Of a DNA stretch of 64,000 nt, positions 1 to 9,001 are shown piece by piece (the stretch's first letter is position 1; the number at the start of each line of letters is the position of its first letter). A model generated the notes under the pieces. It ran no database searches. It saw nothing but the letters and a program-made list of their open reading frames with translations, and was not told the DNA's origin. The position numbers and the translations under genes were made by a program. The stretch covers positions 1 to 64,000 of the forward strand of contig JACPCW010000092.1 in assembly GCA_016184365.1 (NCBI GenBank), given 5' to 3'. Source of the stretch: Candidatus Rokuibacteriota bacterium (GTDB lineage Bacteria > Methylomirabilota > Methylomirabilia > Rokubacteriales > CSP1-6).

Positions 1-1042
1 GGCGGATCACCTCCGCCCAGCCCGTGCCGTCCTCGAAGGCGTCCAGATGCGGCGTGCGCTCCGGCTGCCGGCCGGCCACGAGGTAGTGATGGCCCCGATC
101 GGTAATCTCTTTGAGATTGTCGGCGAAGGCCATGCCGCGATCGACGACCACGGTGGCGCCCCCGCGGCGGCCGGTGCGCGCTTCCAGCGTCGTCAGCATG
201 TCGGCCACGGTCGTGCGATCGACGCGATTGCCGTCGAAGACTTCATGCGCTTTCGGAAAGCCGTCGCGGTCCAGGACCAAGCCCACGACGACCTGCTTGC
301 AGTCGGGCCGGTGATCGCGCGAGTAGCCGCGCTTGGCTTGCGGATTGTGGGGGCACTGCCCTTCGAAGTACGTCGACGTCAGGTCGTAGAGATAGATCGT
401 GTCGTCCAGGTTGAACAGCGAACGCTCGCGCGCCGCCAGCGCCTGCTCGATTGCCGCGCGCTGGGGATGCAGCCGATCGAGATTGCGATAGAGCGCCTCG
501 TCGCTGAGCGTGGTGACGTCCGTCCCGAGGATGTCGCTGAGCGCCGTGCGCCGGATCCAGTCGGGCATGGCGTGCTCGGCGGCCGGCCGCACCAAGCGAT
601 TCAGCGTCATCATCTCGGTGAGCCGCCGCGTGCGCGCCGAGAGGCCCGCGCCGCTCAGGATCGGGTCCAGCGTGAGCGCCTGCCACATGTGATGACCCAC
701 GTGGACGGGGCCGGCTTCCCGGACGTCTTCGGTCGTGATCTGGTCCGTGTGAATGGCCACCACGTCGGCGCCGGCGATGGGCGCCGGGCGGTGGCGCGTG
801 GGACGCGCCTGCGCCGCCAGCGCCTCGACGGCGGGATCGGCCACGAGCGTCGTCTGGCCGCCGAGCGCGGACGCGAGCTTGTGCGCGAGACCGCGCCAGC
901 GGTCTTCCGGCGCCGGCGCGAGGGAGCCGAGCGAACAGATGGTGCGATGGCGCGGCCCCTGGGGGGTCGCGACGGTCTCGACGAGGAGATGATTGACGTA
1001 CGTCTTGTCGCCCACCTGTCGGGTCGTGCGCTTGATGAACAC
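1..1042 (-). mobile_element. IS4/IS1634-type DDE transposase, 3' part outside the window
   Basis: The minus strand has an open frame of about 347 codons from GTG at 1042 (a stop lies at 1058-1060) to the window edge. The protein begins VFIKRTTRQVGDKTYVNHLL. It contains LTSTYFEG with the first catalytic Asp just before it (YDLTSTYFEG) and VVVDRGMA with the second Asp; the third acidic residue would lie beyond position 1. This arrangement is typical of IS1634-group IS4-family transposases of 500-600 residues, which cut and paste the element. The flank 1043-1200 is visibly AT-richer than the surroundings and probably holds the element's left end, but the terminal repeat cannot be assigned with the other end missing. 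Confidence 0.85.
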
Positions 1043-1209
1043 GCCGCGCCTATTTCGTTACTTCTCCCCTCCGTCTGTCAAGGAAAATCGAGCCCTCAAT
1101 TAGTGACTATTTTGACGAATCCCGGATTCACCCGACGAGATTTCGCAAGGTTACGCTGCACAGGCGCTCGAAAATCTCCCGTTGACCGCCGCCTACCGTG
1201 GAAGTTGGG

Positions 1210-2859
1210 CTAGCCGGGAGACAGAACGGCTGGACCCGGTCGGACGCGGCGGTACACGTCGTACGTGTACAACGGGTACTCGCGGACGGTGTCGATCTTC
1301 TCGAAGTGACGGGCAAGGAGCGTCTTGATCCGCTCGACCTTCGGCACGTTGACGTCGGGATGCCCGTGGAAGCCGACGGCGAATGTCGTCAGCGCCTCCG
1401 GCGACACGACGGCGTACTCCGCGTCCACGCCGAGCCAGTACTCGACCTGCAACATGCCGTAGTAACCGCTTCGCGTGGTCGCCCAGTTGTCCTCGTCGTG
1501 CACCGCGATGGTGTCGTAATTCGTGATCTGGGGGAGGTATGTCGGCGGAAGGCCCGCGAGGTAGTACACATCCACCGGCCCGAAGAAGAACACGCGTGTG
1601 TTCGCCGGGACGACGCGGGCGAGATGCGCGGCCGCGACGTAGACGGCCCGAACGGGGTCGGCGCGGCGAAGCTCCCCGATCGGCATCGACGGGTTGCGGT
1701 TGTAGTACACCGGCAGGACCACGCCGAGCGCGAACAGCGCCATGCCGGCACGCCGGAGCCAGCGACCGATCCCCTCGTCGGTCAGCAGCGTCGCCCACAC
1801 CGCGCCGAGCACGATCGCAAGCAGCGGCCCGAGCGATGCGAAGTACATGCCGACCCACTTGTAGTTCATCCGAAACACCACGAGCAGCACCGCGAGCATC
1901 GCGAGAAAGAGGCCGGCGACGACATTCACGCCGCGGTTCGACAGATAGGGCGCGGCGCGACCCGTCCGCCGCACACGCCAGGCGACGGCCATCAGCGCGA
2001 CGACCGAGAGCAGCGCGAGGAACTCGTAGCGCCGCACGAGCGTGGCGAGCCGCCAGAGCTGCGATTCGAGCCCGTGGAACGGCCGCGCATCGAGATAGAG
2101 GAACGGCAGATACCCGAGCGGACGCGCGAGCGCGTTCACGACCGGCATGTGCGCGAGCAGCTTGAGATGCTTCGGGTCCCAGAGCAGGAACGCGAGCGGC
2201 GGGCCGGCGGTCACGGCGAGAAGGGCTGCCCTCTCGACCGGTCCGCGCGCGCGCCAGAGCGCGTACCCCAGCGCGAGCGGGATCATCGGCATCACGTGCG
2301 AGCGAATGAAGAAGAGCGATGCGAAGACCGCCATCGCGAGTACGTTCCGCGCCGGGGTGCGCCGGGCGAACATCAACAGCAGCCCGACGAGCACCATGAC
2401 GGGGACGAGGGCATGAAAGTCGCCGAAGGCGTAGTACGCGACGAGAGAGCCCTGTCCGGCCAGCAGCACGCCGGCGAGCAGACCCGCGAGCGGGCCGGCA
2501 AGGCGGCGAGCCAGAACCGCCGTGAGGACGACGAGGAGCCCGCACAGGGCGACGCCGAGATAGCGGGCAGCGAGGAGATCGCGCCCCGCCAGGAGCTGCG
2601 TGAGCCCGAAGATGTATGGGACACCCGGAGCCCGCTGGCCCACCACCCCGTCCTCGAACATCGAGATCTGACCGCTCGCGGCGAGCTGCCCGAAGAACAG
2701 CGCGGATGATTCGTCGTGCGAGGGCACGACGATATACGCGAGATACAGGGCGTGGATCAGGCCGGCGGCGGCGATCGGCGCGACGAGCAGCGGGAACAGC
2801 CGCGCGGCCCGCGGCTCCGAGGGCGCGACGACAGCCGCGCGGTCACGGATCTCTAGCAC
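1210..2859 (-). CDS. GT39-like polytopic membrane glycosyltransferase
   Basis: 549 residues with about ten hydrophobic segments and a C-terminal soluble part (from about residue 400). An HDES motif lies early, after the first membrane segment, like the acidic motif in the first periplasmic loop of ArnT/PMT-type (GT39/GT83) enzymes, which move a sugar from a polyprenyl carrier to lipid or protein. The start is GTG at 2859, 63 bp from the divergent flippase gene. Family and location beside glycan genes support a role in surface polysaccharide assembly; donor and acceptor are unknown. An O-antigen ligase-like protein is a possible alternative. Confidence 0.65.
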   Translation of the reverse strand: MLEIRDRAAVVAPSEPRAARLFPLLVAPIAAAGLIHALYLAYIVVPSHDESSALFFGQLAASGQISMFEDGVVGQRAPGVPYIFGLTQLLAGRDLLAARYLGVALCGLLVVLTAVLARRLAGPLAGLLAGVLLAGQGSLVAYYAFGDFHALVPVMVLVGLLLMFARRTPARNVLAMAVFASLFFIRSHVMPMIPLALGYALWRARGPVERAALLAVTAGPPLAFLLWDPKHLKLLAHMPVVNALARPLGYLPFLYLDARPFHGLESQLWRLATLVRRYEFLALLSVVALMAVAWRVRRTGRAAPYLSNRGVNVVAGLFLAMLAVLLVVFRMNYKWVGMYFASLGPLLAIVLGAVWATLLTDEGIGRWLRRAGMALFALGVVLPVYYNRNPSMPIGELRRADPVRAVYVAAAHLARVVPANTRVFFFGPVDVYYLAGLPPTYLPQITNYDTIAVHDEDNWATTRSGYYGMLQVEYWLGVDAEYAVVSPEALTTFAVGFHGHPDVNVPKVERIKTLLARHFEKIDTVREYPLYTYDVYRRVRPGPAVLSPG

Positions 2860-2922
2860 GTGCCTCAGCCTACGAGTTCGTGACGAGCGCCGTCAAATCC
2901 GCGGGCGCTATTATCGTCAGTC

Positions 2923-4458
2923 GTGCCTGCAGGAAGCCTCGGCGGCAAGTCCCTCCTGCTGACCGTCAGCAACTGGAGCGCGAGTCTCATCAGCATGCTG
3001 ACGGCGATCCTCGTCGCGCGGCGCCTCGGGCCCGAGGCGCTCGGCGCGATCGGCTACGGCGCCGGACTCGTCGGTCTCGTCATGGCGGCGCTGCTTCCCG
3101 GTTTCGGCCAGGCGCACGTCAAGCGGCTCGCCGAGGGACAAGATGCGGGCCGCTGTCTTGGCACGATGCTCGCTGCGCAGGCCGTCGTCGTCGCCGGCCT
3201 CGTGCCGCTCGCCGCGCTTGCGTGGGCGCTCGGCGCGTTCGCGTCGCAGAGTGCGATCGGGCCCGTCTTCGCGCTCCTGCTCGCGGCACAGATGGCGACT
3301 CGCCTCGCGGACGTCTATCTCGCGGTGTTCATCGCCCGTGAATGGGTCGTGCCGCACGCGGCGATCCAGATCGGCGCGCGGCTCGCGCGGCTGCTCGCGA
3401 CGGTCGCCGTCGTCGTGTGGGTCCCGGACGTGACGCTCATCGCGGCGACGTTCGTCGTTGATGGCGTCGTCGCCACGGTCGTCGCCGCGGTGGTCCTCGG
3501 CGTCCGGCGCGGCATCCGGACGCGGGCGCCGACGCGCGAGACGATCCGCGCCTACTGGACGTACGCGCGGCCCCTGCTCGTGACGACGCCGCTGGCGCTC
3601 GTCCAGGATTCGATCGATCGCGTCGCGGTCGGATGGCTCGGCGGTCTCGCGGCCGCGGGTTACTACCACATCGCCCGCGCGCTGTGGGAAGCGCTCATGT
3701 CGCTGCTGGCGGCGCCCGCGCTGTTCCTCTTCACCCGGCTCTCGGCGCTCTACGCGCGCCGCGACGCTGGCGTCGTGGACGAGGCCCGCCGCTTCTTCTT
3801 CAGCGGGCTCGACAAGCTGCTGTTCGTGTCGGTGCCGGTCGCGCTGCTCTTCTGGTCACTCGCGGAGTGGCTGATCCGCCTGCTCTACGGCGCCGCGTTC
3901 GTCGCCGCGACGCCGGCGGTTCGCATCCTCGTCGTCGCGACGCTCGTCGCGAACGTCGTGAACCCGTATACCCACGTCCTCTACGCGCGCGATGAAGTGG
4001 CCCGCTTCGTTCCCGTGAACGTCCTCCGCATCGTCGTGTACGGCGCCGTTCTCGTCGCGCTCGTGGCCGCCGACGGCGCCGGCGCGTTGCCCGGCGCCGG
4101 CGAAGGTGCGACCGGCGCGGCCGTTGCCCGGCTCTTCCTGCTCGCGTTTCCGGCGTGGGTCTATTTCCGCTGGACCCGTGAAGTCGCCGACATCGGGCTG
4201 TACGGTCGCGTCTGGCTCTATCTCGGAAGCTTCGTCGGCGCGGCGATGCTCGAGCGCGCCATCAGTACGCTGCTCGGAATGCTCGGCGGACCGGCGCTCG
4301 GAACGACGGTCGTCGCGACGGTCGCCGCGCTCGTCAGCTATCTCGGTCTCGTGCACGCCGTTCATCCCGGCGCGTCAGCGAACGCCGCGTATGCGTGGTC
4401 GCTCATTTCGCCTGCCAATCTGTGGAATTCGCTCCGCGGCACCGGACGCATTCGCTAG
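2923..4458 (+). CDS. Wzx-type polysaccharide flippase (MATE/MOP superfamily)
   Basis: 511 residues from GTG at 2923, with about 12-14 predicted membrane segments. The N-terminus (GKSLLLTVSNWSASLISML) and the GPEALGAIGYG stretch match the polysaccharide-export family, which flips lipid-linked oligosaccharide across the inner membrane. It leads a plus-strand run into the NeuD-, NeuB- and oxidoreductase genes, so it probably exports the nonulosonate-containing unit made by this locus. The stop at 4456-4458 is about 40 bp before the next likely start. Assignment rests on family-level features; substrate is inferred from context. Confidence 0.8.
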   Translation: MPAGSLGGKSLLLTVSNWSASLISMLTAILVARRLGPEALGAIGYGAGLVGLVMAALLPGFGQAHVKRLAEGQDAGRCLGTMLAAQAVVVAGLVPLAALAWALGAFASQSAIGPVFALLLAAQMATRLADVYLAVFIAREWVVPHAAIQIGARLARLLATVAVVVWVPDVTLIAATFVVDGVVATVVAAVVLGVRRGIRTRAPTRETIRAYWTYARPLLVTTPLALVQDSIDRVAVGWLGGLAAAGYYHIARALWEALMSLLAAPALFLFTRLSALYARRDAGVVDEARRFFFSGLDKLLFVSVPVALLFWSLAEWLIRLLYGAAFVAATPAVRILVVATLVANVVNPYTHVLYARDEVARFVPVNVLRIVVYGAVLVALVAADGAGALPGAGEGATGAAVARLFLLAFPAWVYFRWTREVADIGLYGRVWLYLGSFVGAAMLERAISTLLGMLGGPALGTTVVATVAALVSYLGLVHAVHPGASANAAYAWSLISPANLWNSLRGTGRIR

Positions 4459-4500
4459 AATGACATGCCACATTTCGAAGGAGGCCTCGAAGATCCGCTG

Positions 4501-5133
4501 ATGCGTCTGTCCATCTTCGGCGCCGGTGCCCATGGACGCGCCGTTGCCGACCTGGTCACCGAAGAGGGCCGGCACACGGTCCTGGCATTTTCCGATGCCG
4601 ACCCCGCGCTCCGGGCGCAGAAGGTGCTCGGCGTACCCGTTCTGGGCGACGACGAGGACCTCGTCGTCGCGTTCCGGCAGGCTGCGTTCGACGGCGCGCT
4701 AACCGGCGTCGGGAACACCGCACTGGGGGCGCGGCGCCACATCTTCGGCCTGCTTCGCACGGCGGGAATTCCCTCGCCCGTTGTCGTGCACCCGCGTGCG
4801 GCGGTCAGCGCCTCGGCCCTGGTCGGTGCCGGGACAGTCGTCTTCGCCGGGAGCGTCATCGGCGCACGCGCCGTCGTCGGCGCGAACGTCGTCTGCTACA
4901 GCGGAAGCATCGTCGAGCACGACGCAAGTCTCGAGGACCATGTCTACCTCTCGCCTGGGGTCGTCCTCTCCGGGAACGTCACGATCCGCGAGGGCGCCTT
5001 CGTCGGCGCCGGCGCGGTCGTCGTGCCAGGTATCGAGATCGGGCGCGACGCTGTCGTGGCGGCCGGCGCAGTCGTGACCAGGAACGTGCCCCCGGCCGCA
5101 ACGGTCGCGGGAATTCCCGCGCGCGTGCGGTGA
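4501..5133 (+). CDS. PglD/NeuD-family sugar O- or N-acyltransferase
   Basis: 210 residues from ATG 4501 (MRLSIFGAGAHGRAVADL). The N-terminal Rossmann-like half (IFGAGAHGRAVA) is followed by left-handed beta-helix hexapeptide repeats (VGAGTVVFAGSVIGARAVVG and later) and a C-terminal TVAGIPAR motif, as in PglD and NeuD, which acetylate amino sugars or sialic acids using acetyl-CoA. An upstream ATG at 4465 is in frame but adds residues not seen in the family; AAGGAGG at 4478-4484 lies between the two, 16 bases before 4501. The stop overlaps the neuB start (GTGA). In this locus it probably acylates a nonulosonate or its precursor. Confidence 0.8.
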   Translation: MRLSIFGAGAHGRAVADLVTEEGRHTVLAFSDADPALRAQKVLGVPVLGDDEDLVVAFRQAAFDGALTGVGNTALGARRHIFGLLRTAGIPSPVVVHPRAAVSASALVGAGTVVFAGSVIGARAVVGANVVCYSGSIVEHDASLEDHVYLSPGVVLSGNVTIREGAFVGAGAVVVPGIEIGRDAVVAAGAVVTRNVPPAATVAGIPARVR

Positions 5134-6170
5134 CGCCGATGCCGCCGGATCCGCGAACGTTCGTGATCGCCGAGGCGGGGGTCAACCACAACGGCGATCT
5201 CGCCCTTGCCAGGAAGATGGTGGACGTTGCGGCTGATGCCGGCGCCGACGCGGTGAAATTCCAGACGTTCAGCGTCGACCGGCTCGTGACGCGAACCGCC
5301 GCTCCTGCGGAATACCAGCAGCGCACCGGCGCCGCCAGCCAGTACGACATGCTGCGGCGCCTCGAGCTGTCGCCGGCCGCGCACGAAGAGCTCCTCGCGC
5401 ATTGTGGCGAGCGCGGAATCGAGTTCATGTCGGCCGCGTTCGATCCCGAAAGCGCCAGGTTCCTCGCGGGGCTCGGCGTGCGACGGCTCAAGGTGCCATC
5501 CGGTGAGTTGACCAATCTTCCGCTGCTCGAGGTGATCGGCAGGCTCGGCTGCCAGATCATCGTGTCGACCGGCATGGCGCACATGGCCGAGGTCGAGACC
5601 GCCGTTGCGACGCTCTATCGGGCCGGTGCAAGCGATCTGGTCATCCTCCAGTGCGTCAGCAACTATCCCGCTGATCCGGCAGCCACGAATCTTCGCGTCA
5701 TGGATTCGTACGCTCGGGTGTTCGGCGTGCCCGTCGGACTCTCCGACCACACCGTCGGTCTCACCATCGCGATCGCCGCCGTGGCGCGCGGAGCGAGTTA
5801 CCTTGAGAAACACTTCACGCTCGACCGCAGTCTGCCCGGACCCGACCACCAGGCGTCGCTCGAGCCGGCGGAGCTCGCGGCGCTGGTGCGCGCCGTACGG
5901 GACGTCGAGGTCGCGCTCGGCGACGGTGTGAAGCAGCCCACGCCGAGCGAGCTGCCGGTGCGCGCGGTCGCGCGCAAGAGTCTCGTGACCGTCCGCGACC
6001 TCGCACCGGGATCCGTCCTTCGCGAGAGCGACCTTGCGATCCTTCGGCCGGGGACGGGACTGCCCCCGGGGCGCCTCGCCGAGGTGCTCGGCCGGCGGAC
6101 CGCCCGCGCCATTCCTGCGGAGACGCCGATCACGGACGACATGCTCGAACCGGCCGGAGAATCCGGATGA
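5130..6170 (+). CDS. neuB: N-acetylneuraminate-type synthase (NeuB) with SAF domain
   Basis: 346 residues. The N-terminal TIM barrel starts with the family motif IAEAGVNHNGD; the KFQ, PSGE, STGMA and SDHT motifs of the NeuB family are all present. The C-terminal 65 residues (RKSLVTVRDLAPG onward) are the antifreeze-like SAF domain that caps the partner active site of the dimer. The family condenses phosphoenolpyruvate with ManNAc or a related 6-carbon sugar to make a 9-carbon nonulosonic acid. The start is GTG 5130 inside the previous stop, with ATG 5139 as alternative. The next gene starts inside its stop (ATGA). Sialic versus legionaminic or other nonulosonate cannot be decided from sequence. 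Confidence 0.9.
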   Translation: MTPMPPDPRTFVIAEAGVNHNGDLALARKMVDVAADAGADAVKFQTFSVDRLVTRTAAPAEYQQRTGAASQYDMLRRLELSPAAHEELLAHCGERGIEFMSAAFDPESARFLAGLGVRRLKVPSGELTNLPLLEVIGRLGCQIIVSTGMAHMAEVETAVATLYRAGASDLVILQCVSNYPADPAATNLRVMDSYARVFGVPVGLSDHTVGLTIAIAAVARGASYLEKHFTLDRSLPGPDHQASLEPAELAALVRAVRDVEVALGDGVKQPTPSELPVRAVARKSLVTVRDLAPGSVLRESDLAILRPGTGLPPGRLAEVLGRRTARAIPAETPITDDMLEPAGESG

Positions 6171-7159
6171 TGGATGCGCTGGTCGTCGGCGGCGGATCGA
6201 TCGGGAAGCGGCACCTCCGGAACCTGGTCGCCTCCGGTCGCACGGCGGCGGTCGTGGAGACGCGCGAGGACCGACGAGCGGACATCGCGTCGAAGCATCC
6301 CGGCACGGCGACGTTCGCAACCCTCGACGCCGCGCTCGAGCACGGGCGGTTCCGTACCGCGTTCATCTGTGTGCCGACGGCGTACCATCTCGTTCCGGCC
6401 ATGAGGCTCGCGCGCGAGCGCGTACATATCGTCATGGAAAAGCCCGTCTCACATACGCTCGACGGGATTCCTGACCTACTCGACATCGCCGCCGCGAACG
6501 GGGTCGTCGGCATGACGGGATTCTGCATGCGGTTCTTCCCGCCGCTGCAGAAGGCCAAGGCGCTCATCGATGACGGCGCCATCGGCCGCATCGTGACAGC
6601 GCGCAGCCTGACCGCGGTGTATCTCCCGAACTGGCACCCGTGGGAGGACTACCGGACGTTCTACATGGCGAAAAGGAGCTTGGGCGGCGGCGTCCTGCTC
6701 GACGAATGTCACGCCTTCGACTGGATGCAGTGGCTCTGCGGACCGATCCGCGGCGTGTTCTCGGTGCTCGGGACGCTGTCCGATCTGGAAGTCGAGACGG
6801 ATGACGTGTGCGAGGTCATCGCCCGGTTCGGGGACCAAACGCTGGGGTCTATTCACCTCGACATGGTGGATCACTCGATGCGCAGCGAGGTCGAGCTGAT
6901 CGGGACGGAGTCTACGATCGTCGTCGATCTGGAGGGGCAGACGGTCCGGCGCTTCGACCGCGCGACGCGGACCTGGGAAGTCCACGCCTTCGAGCCGGGC
7001 TACGACCGCATGTATGTCGACGAGCTCGAGCACTTCTTCTCGTGTGTCGAGCGCGGGGAGCGCCCCATCGCCGACCTCGCAGACGGCTACCGCGTCCAGC
7101 GCGTGATCGACGCGTGCGCGCGATCCAGCGCGGAAGGGCGCTGGATCGCCGTGGAGTGA
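6167..7159 (+). CDS. Gfo/Idh/MocA-family sugar oxidoreductase
   Basis: 330 residues. The N-terminal Rossmann fold shows VVGGGSIGKRHLRNL, then CVPTAYH and EKPVSH, which carries the conserved E-K-P lysine of the family. The C-terminal half is the alpha/beta substrate domain (GGGVLLDECHAFDWMQWL with the catalytic-type His). Members oxidise or reduce hexoses and nucleotide sugars with NAD(P). It overlaps neuB by four bases and is followed after 4 bp by a CMP-sugar synthetase gene, so it probably modifies the nonulosonate precursor, as PtmA- or LegX-like oxidoreductases do in other bacteria. The exact substrate is not determinable. Confidence 0.8.
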   Translation: MMDALVVGGGSIGKRHLRNLVASGRTAAVVETREDRRADIASKHPGTATFATLDAALEHGRFRTAFICVPTAYHLVPAMRLARERVHIVMEKPVSHTLDGIPDLLDIAAANGVVGMTGFCMRFFPPLQKAKALIDDGAIGRIVTARSLTAVYLPNWHPWEDYRTFYMAKRSLGGGVLLDECHAFDWMQWLCGPIRGVFSVLGTLSDLEVETDDVCEVIARFGDQTLGSIHLDMVDHSMRSEVELIGTESTIVVDLEGQTVRRFDRATRTWEVHAFEPGYDRMYVDELEHFFSCVERGERPIADLADGYRVQRVIDACARSSAEGRWIAVE

Positions 7160-7163
7160 GGGC

Positions 7164-7874
7164 GTGGCCGCGTCGCGCGGTCTGCTCATCCTGGTGCCGG
7201 CCCGCCGCGGCTCGAAGGGGCTGCCGGGCAAGAACGTCAAGCCGCTCGGCGGCGTTCCGCTGCTTGGCTGGACGGCGCGCTCGATCCGAGCTGCGCGCAT
7301 CGGCGGCCGGGCGGTGCTCAGCACGGACGATCCGGCCATCGCCGAAGTAGGCGTCGCCGAGGGCCTCGACGTCCCGTTTCTGCGCCCTACGGCCCTCGCA
7401 GCTGATGACACCGACATGGTCGACGTCGTGATCCACGCCGTCGAATGGATGGAGCAGCGGGCAGGCTTCGCCGTCGGCGCGATCATGCTATTGCAGCCGA
7501 CATGCCCGTTCCGCAACCCGCGGCGCCTCGTCGAAGGGCTGGCATTGCTCTCGCGGCCGGAGACTGACGGCGTCATCGGAGTCGCCCGGCTGGAGCGCAG
7601 TCCTTCTCTGCTGTACCGCGAAGAGCCGGACGGCTTCCTCCAGCCCCTCGCGCCGTGGGAGGCCGCGACGCTGCGACAGCGGGTGCGACCGACGTTCACC
7701 CCGAACGGAACCTTCTATCTCGTGACGCGCGAGGCCCTCGACCGCCATCGCCGCCTCTTTCCCCCGCGCCTTCGCCCGCTGGAAACGACGACGCTCGAGG
7801 GGATCGACATCGACACGCCGGACGACTGGGCCATCGCCGAGGCGATCGTCGCGGCCGGTCTCGCCGCGCCGTGA
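7164..7874 (+). CDS. Acylneuraminate cytidylyltransferase (NeuA-like), copy 1
   Basis: 236 residues from GTG 7164. The nucleotide-binding signature LVPARRGSKGLPGKNVKPLG, the STDD motif and LLQPTCPFRNPR are those of CMP-sialate synthetases, which activate a nonulosonic acid with CTP. The C-terminus has TPNGTFYLV and the DIDTPDDW motif that holds metal and substrate. It lies in the nonulosonate run with one-base or four-base overlaps to its neighbours. A second, divergent copy is 1.1 kb downstream (9001-9696), so each may use a different nonulosonate, or one may belong to the related pseudaminate/legionaminate class. Confidence 0.85.
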   Translation: MAASRGLLILVPARRGSKGLPGKNVKPLGGVPLLGWTARSIRAARIGGRAVLSTDDPAIAEVGVAEGLDVPFLRPTALAADDTDMVDVVIHAVEWMEQRAGFAVGAIMLLQPTCPFRNPRRLVEGLALLSRPETDGVIGVARLERSPSLLYREEPDGFLQPLAPWEAATLRQRVRPTFTPNGTFYLVTREALDRHRRLFPPRLRPLETTTLEGIDIDTPDDWAIAEAIVAAGLAAP

Positions 7875-9001
7875 CGCGGGTCTCGGTGCTCCTGTCGGCA
7901 CGCGACCCAGGAGCCGCCGCGCAGGTGCGCGAGATCGCGCCCGTGCTGCGCGCGGATCGCCGGCTCGAGGTCGTCGTCGTCGCGAGCGACCCGGCGTACG
8001 AACTGCTGGTTGCGGCTGGCGAAGAGCCGAGGAAGTTCACGGCCAGCGCGTCACCTGCTGCCGCGGCGGACACGGCCACGCTCGTCGGCGAGGCGCACGA
8101 CGTGCTCGACGACGTCGATCCCGACGTCGTCGTGACCGGCATCTCCTCGCTCGGCGTCGGTGTGGACGAGGCCTTGCTCGCGTGCGCCGGCACGCGGCCG
8201 ACGTTCGCGCTCCAGGACTATCCCGGCGACGTCAACGCGCTCGGTCACGCGTACGCCGCGACCTATTTCGTACGCGACGAACCTGCGGCCGCGCTGACGG
8301 TCCGCCGTTTCAGCGTTCGCGCGGTTGCCGTCGGCTCCCTCCGGCACGCCGGCTACTCGCGACTCGACGTTCGCCGGCTGCGCGAGGACACGCGGCGCGC
8401 GGCGAAAGTCGACGACGGTCGCCCCGTGATCGGATTCTTTGGACAGCCGCCGGCAATCCCGGGTCAAGAAACGGCGTTCGGCCATCTGGTCGACGCGCTT
8501 CGTGGGCGCATGCCTCGCCCCTTCGTCATTCACTTCGAACACCCGAAGTCGCTCGATCGCCGCGACGCGCATGTCGCGATGCTGCGCTCCGCAGGACTGA
8601 CGGTGCACGACGCCACCGGCGCGACGGCGGTCGAGCCGTGGCTCGCGGCGTGCGACGTCGTGGCGACGTGCTTCTCGCACTGCACGATGGATTACGCGTT
8701 TCTGACGGCGTGGAGCGCGGAGCCCCTCGGGGCTGTCCTGTTCCTCATGACGACACCGGAGATCACACGGTTCCTGCATACCCAGGGCGGCCTCGCGGTG
8801 CCCGACGGGGCGGAGCGAGGACTCGGTCGGATCGTGCGAACGCCGACGGACGTCGTCTCCGCGCTCGACGAGGTCCTGGCCGAGTCGACTCGCCGCCAAT
8901 ACCACCTGGCGTGCCGGCAGCTTCCGAAAGATGTGGCGTTCCGCACGATCGTCGACGCCGTCGTCGAAGGCGGTCTCAGGCGTCGCGCGGCGATTCGCTG
9001 A
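7871..9001 (+). CDS. Unassigned GT-B-like protein between two CMP-sugar synthetase genes
   Basis: 376 residues from GTG 7871 within the previous stop (GTGA). The N-terminal half looks like a Rossmann domain (VSVLLSARDPGAAAQVREI; DPDVVVTGISSLGVGVDEAL), and the C-terminal half has VIGFFGQPP, FVIHFEHPKSLDRRDAH and CDVVATCFSHCTMDY, resembling the second domain of GT-B enzymes and UDP-GlcNAc 2-epimerases. No specific family was recognised. Placement between two NeuA-like genes with overlaps on both sides makes a nonulosonate transferase, or an enzyme acting on the CMP-sugar, plausible. Function is not established. Confidence 0.6.
   Translation: MTRVSVLLSARDPGAAAQVREIAPVLRADRRLEVVVVASDPAYELLVAAGEEPRKFTASASPAAAADTATLVGEAHDVLDDVDPDVVVTGISSLGVGVDEALLACAGTRPTFALQDYPGDVNALGHAYAATYFVRDEPAAALTVRRFSVRAVAVGSLRHAGYSRLDVRRLREDTRRAAKVDDGRPVIGFFGQPPAIPGQETAFGHLVDALRGRMPRPFVIHFEHPKSLDRRDAHVAMLRSAGLTVHDATGATAVEPWLAACDVVATCFSHCTMDYAFLTAWSAEPLGAVLFLMTTPEITRFLHTQGGLAVPDGAERGLGRIVRTPTDVVSALDEVLAESTRRQYHLACRQLPKDVAFRTIVDAVVEGGLRRRAAIR

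Noticed and set aside
47-1213. 388-codon plus-strand ORF over the transposase
   Set aside because: The minus strand encodes a recognisable DDE transposase over nearly the same bases.
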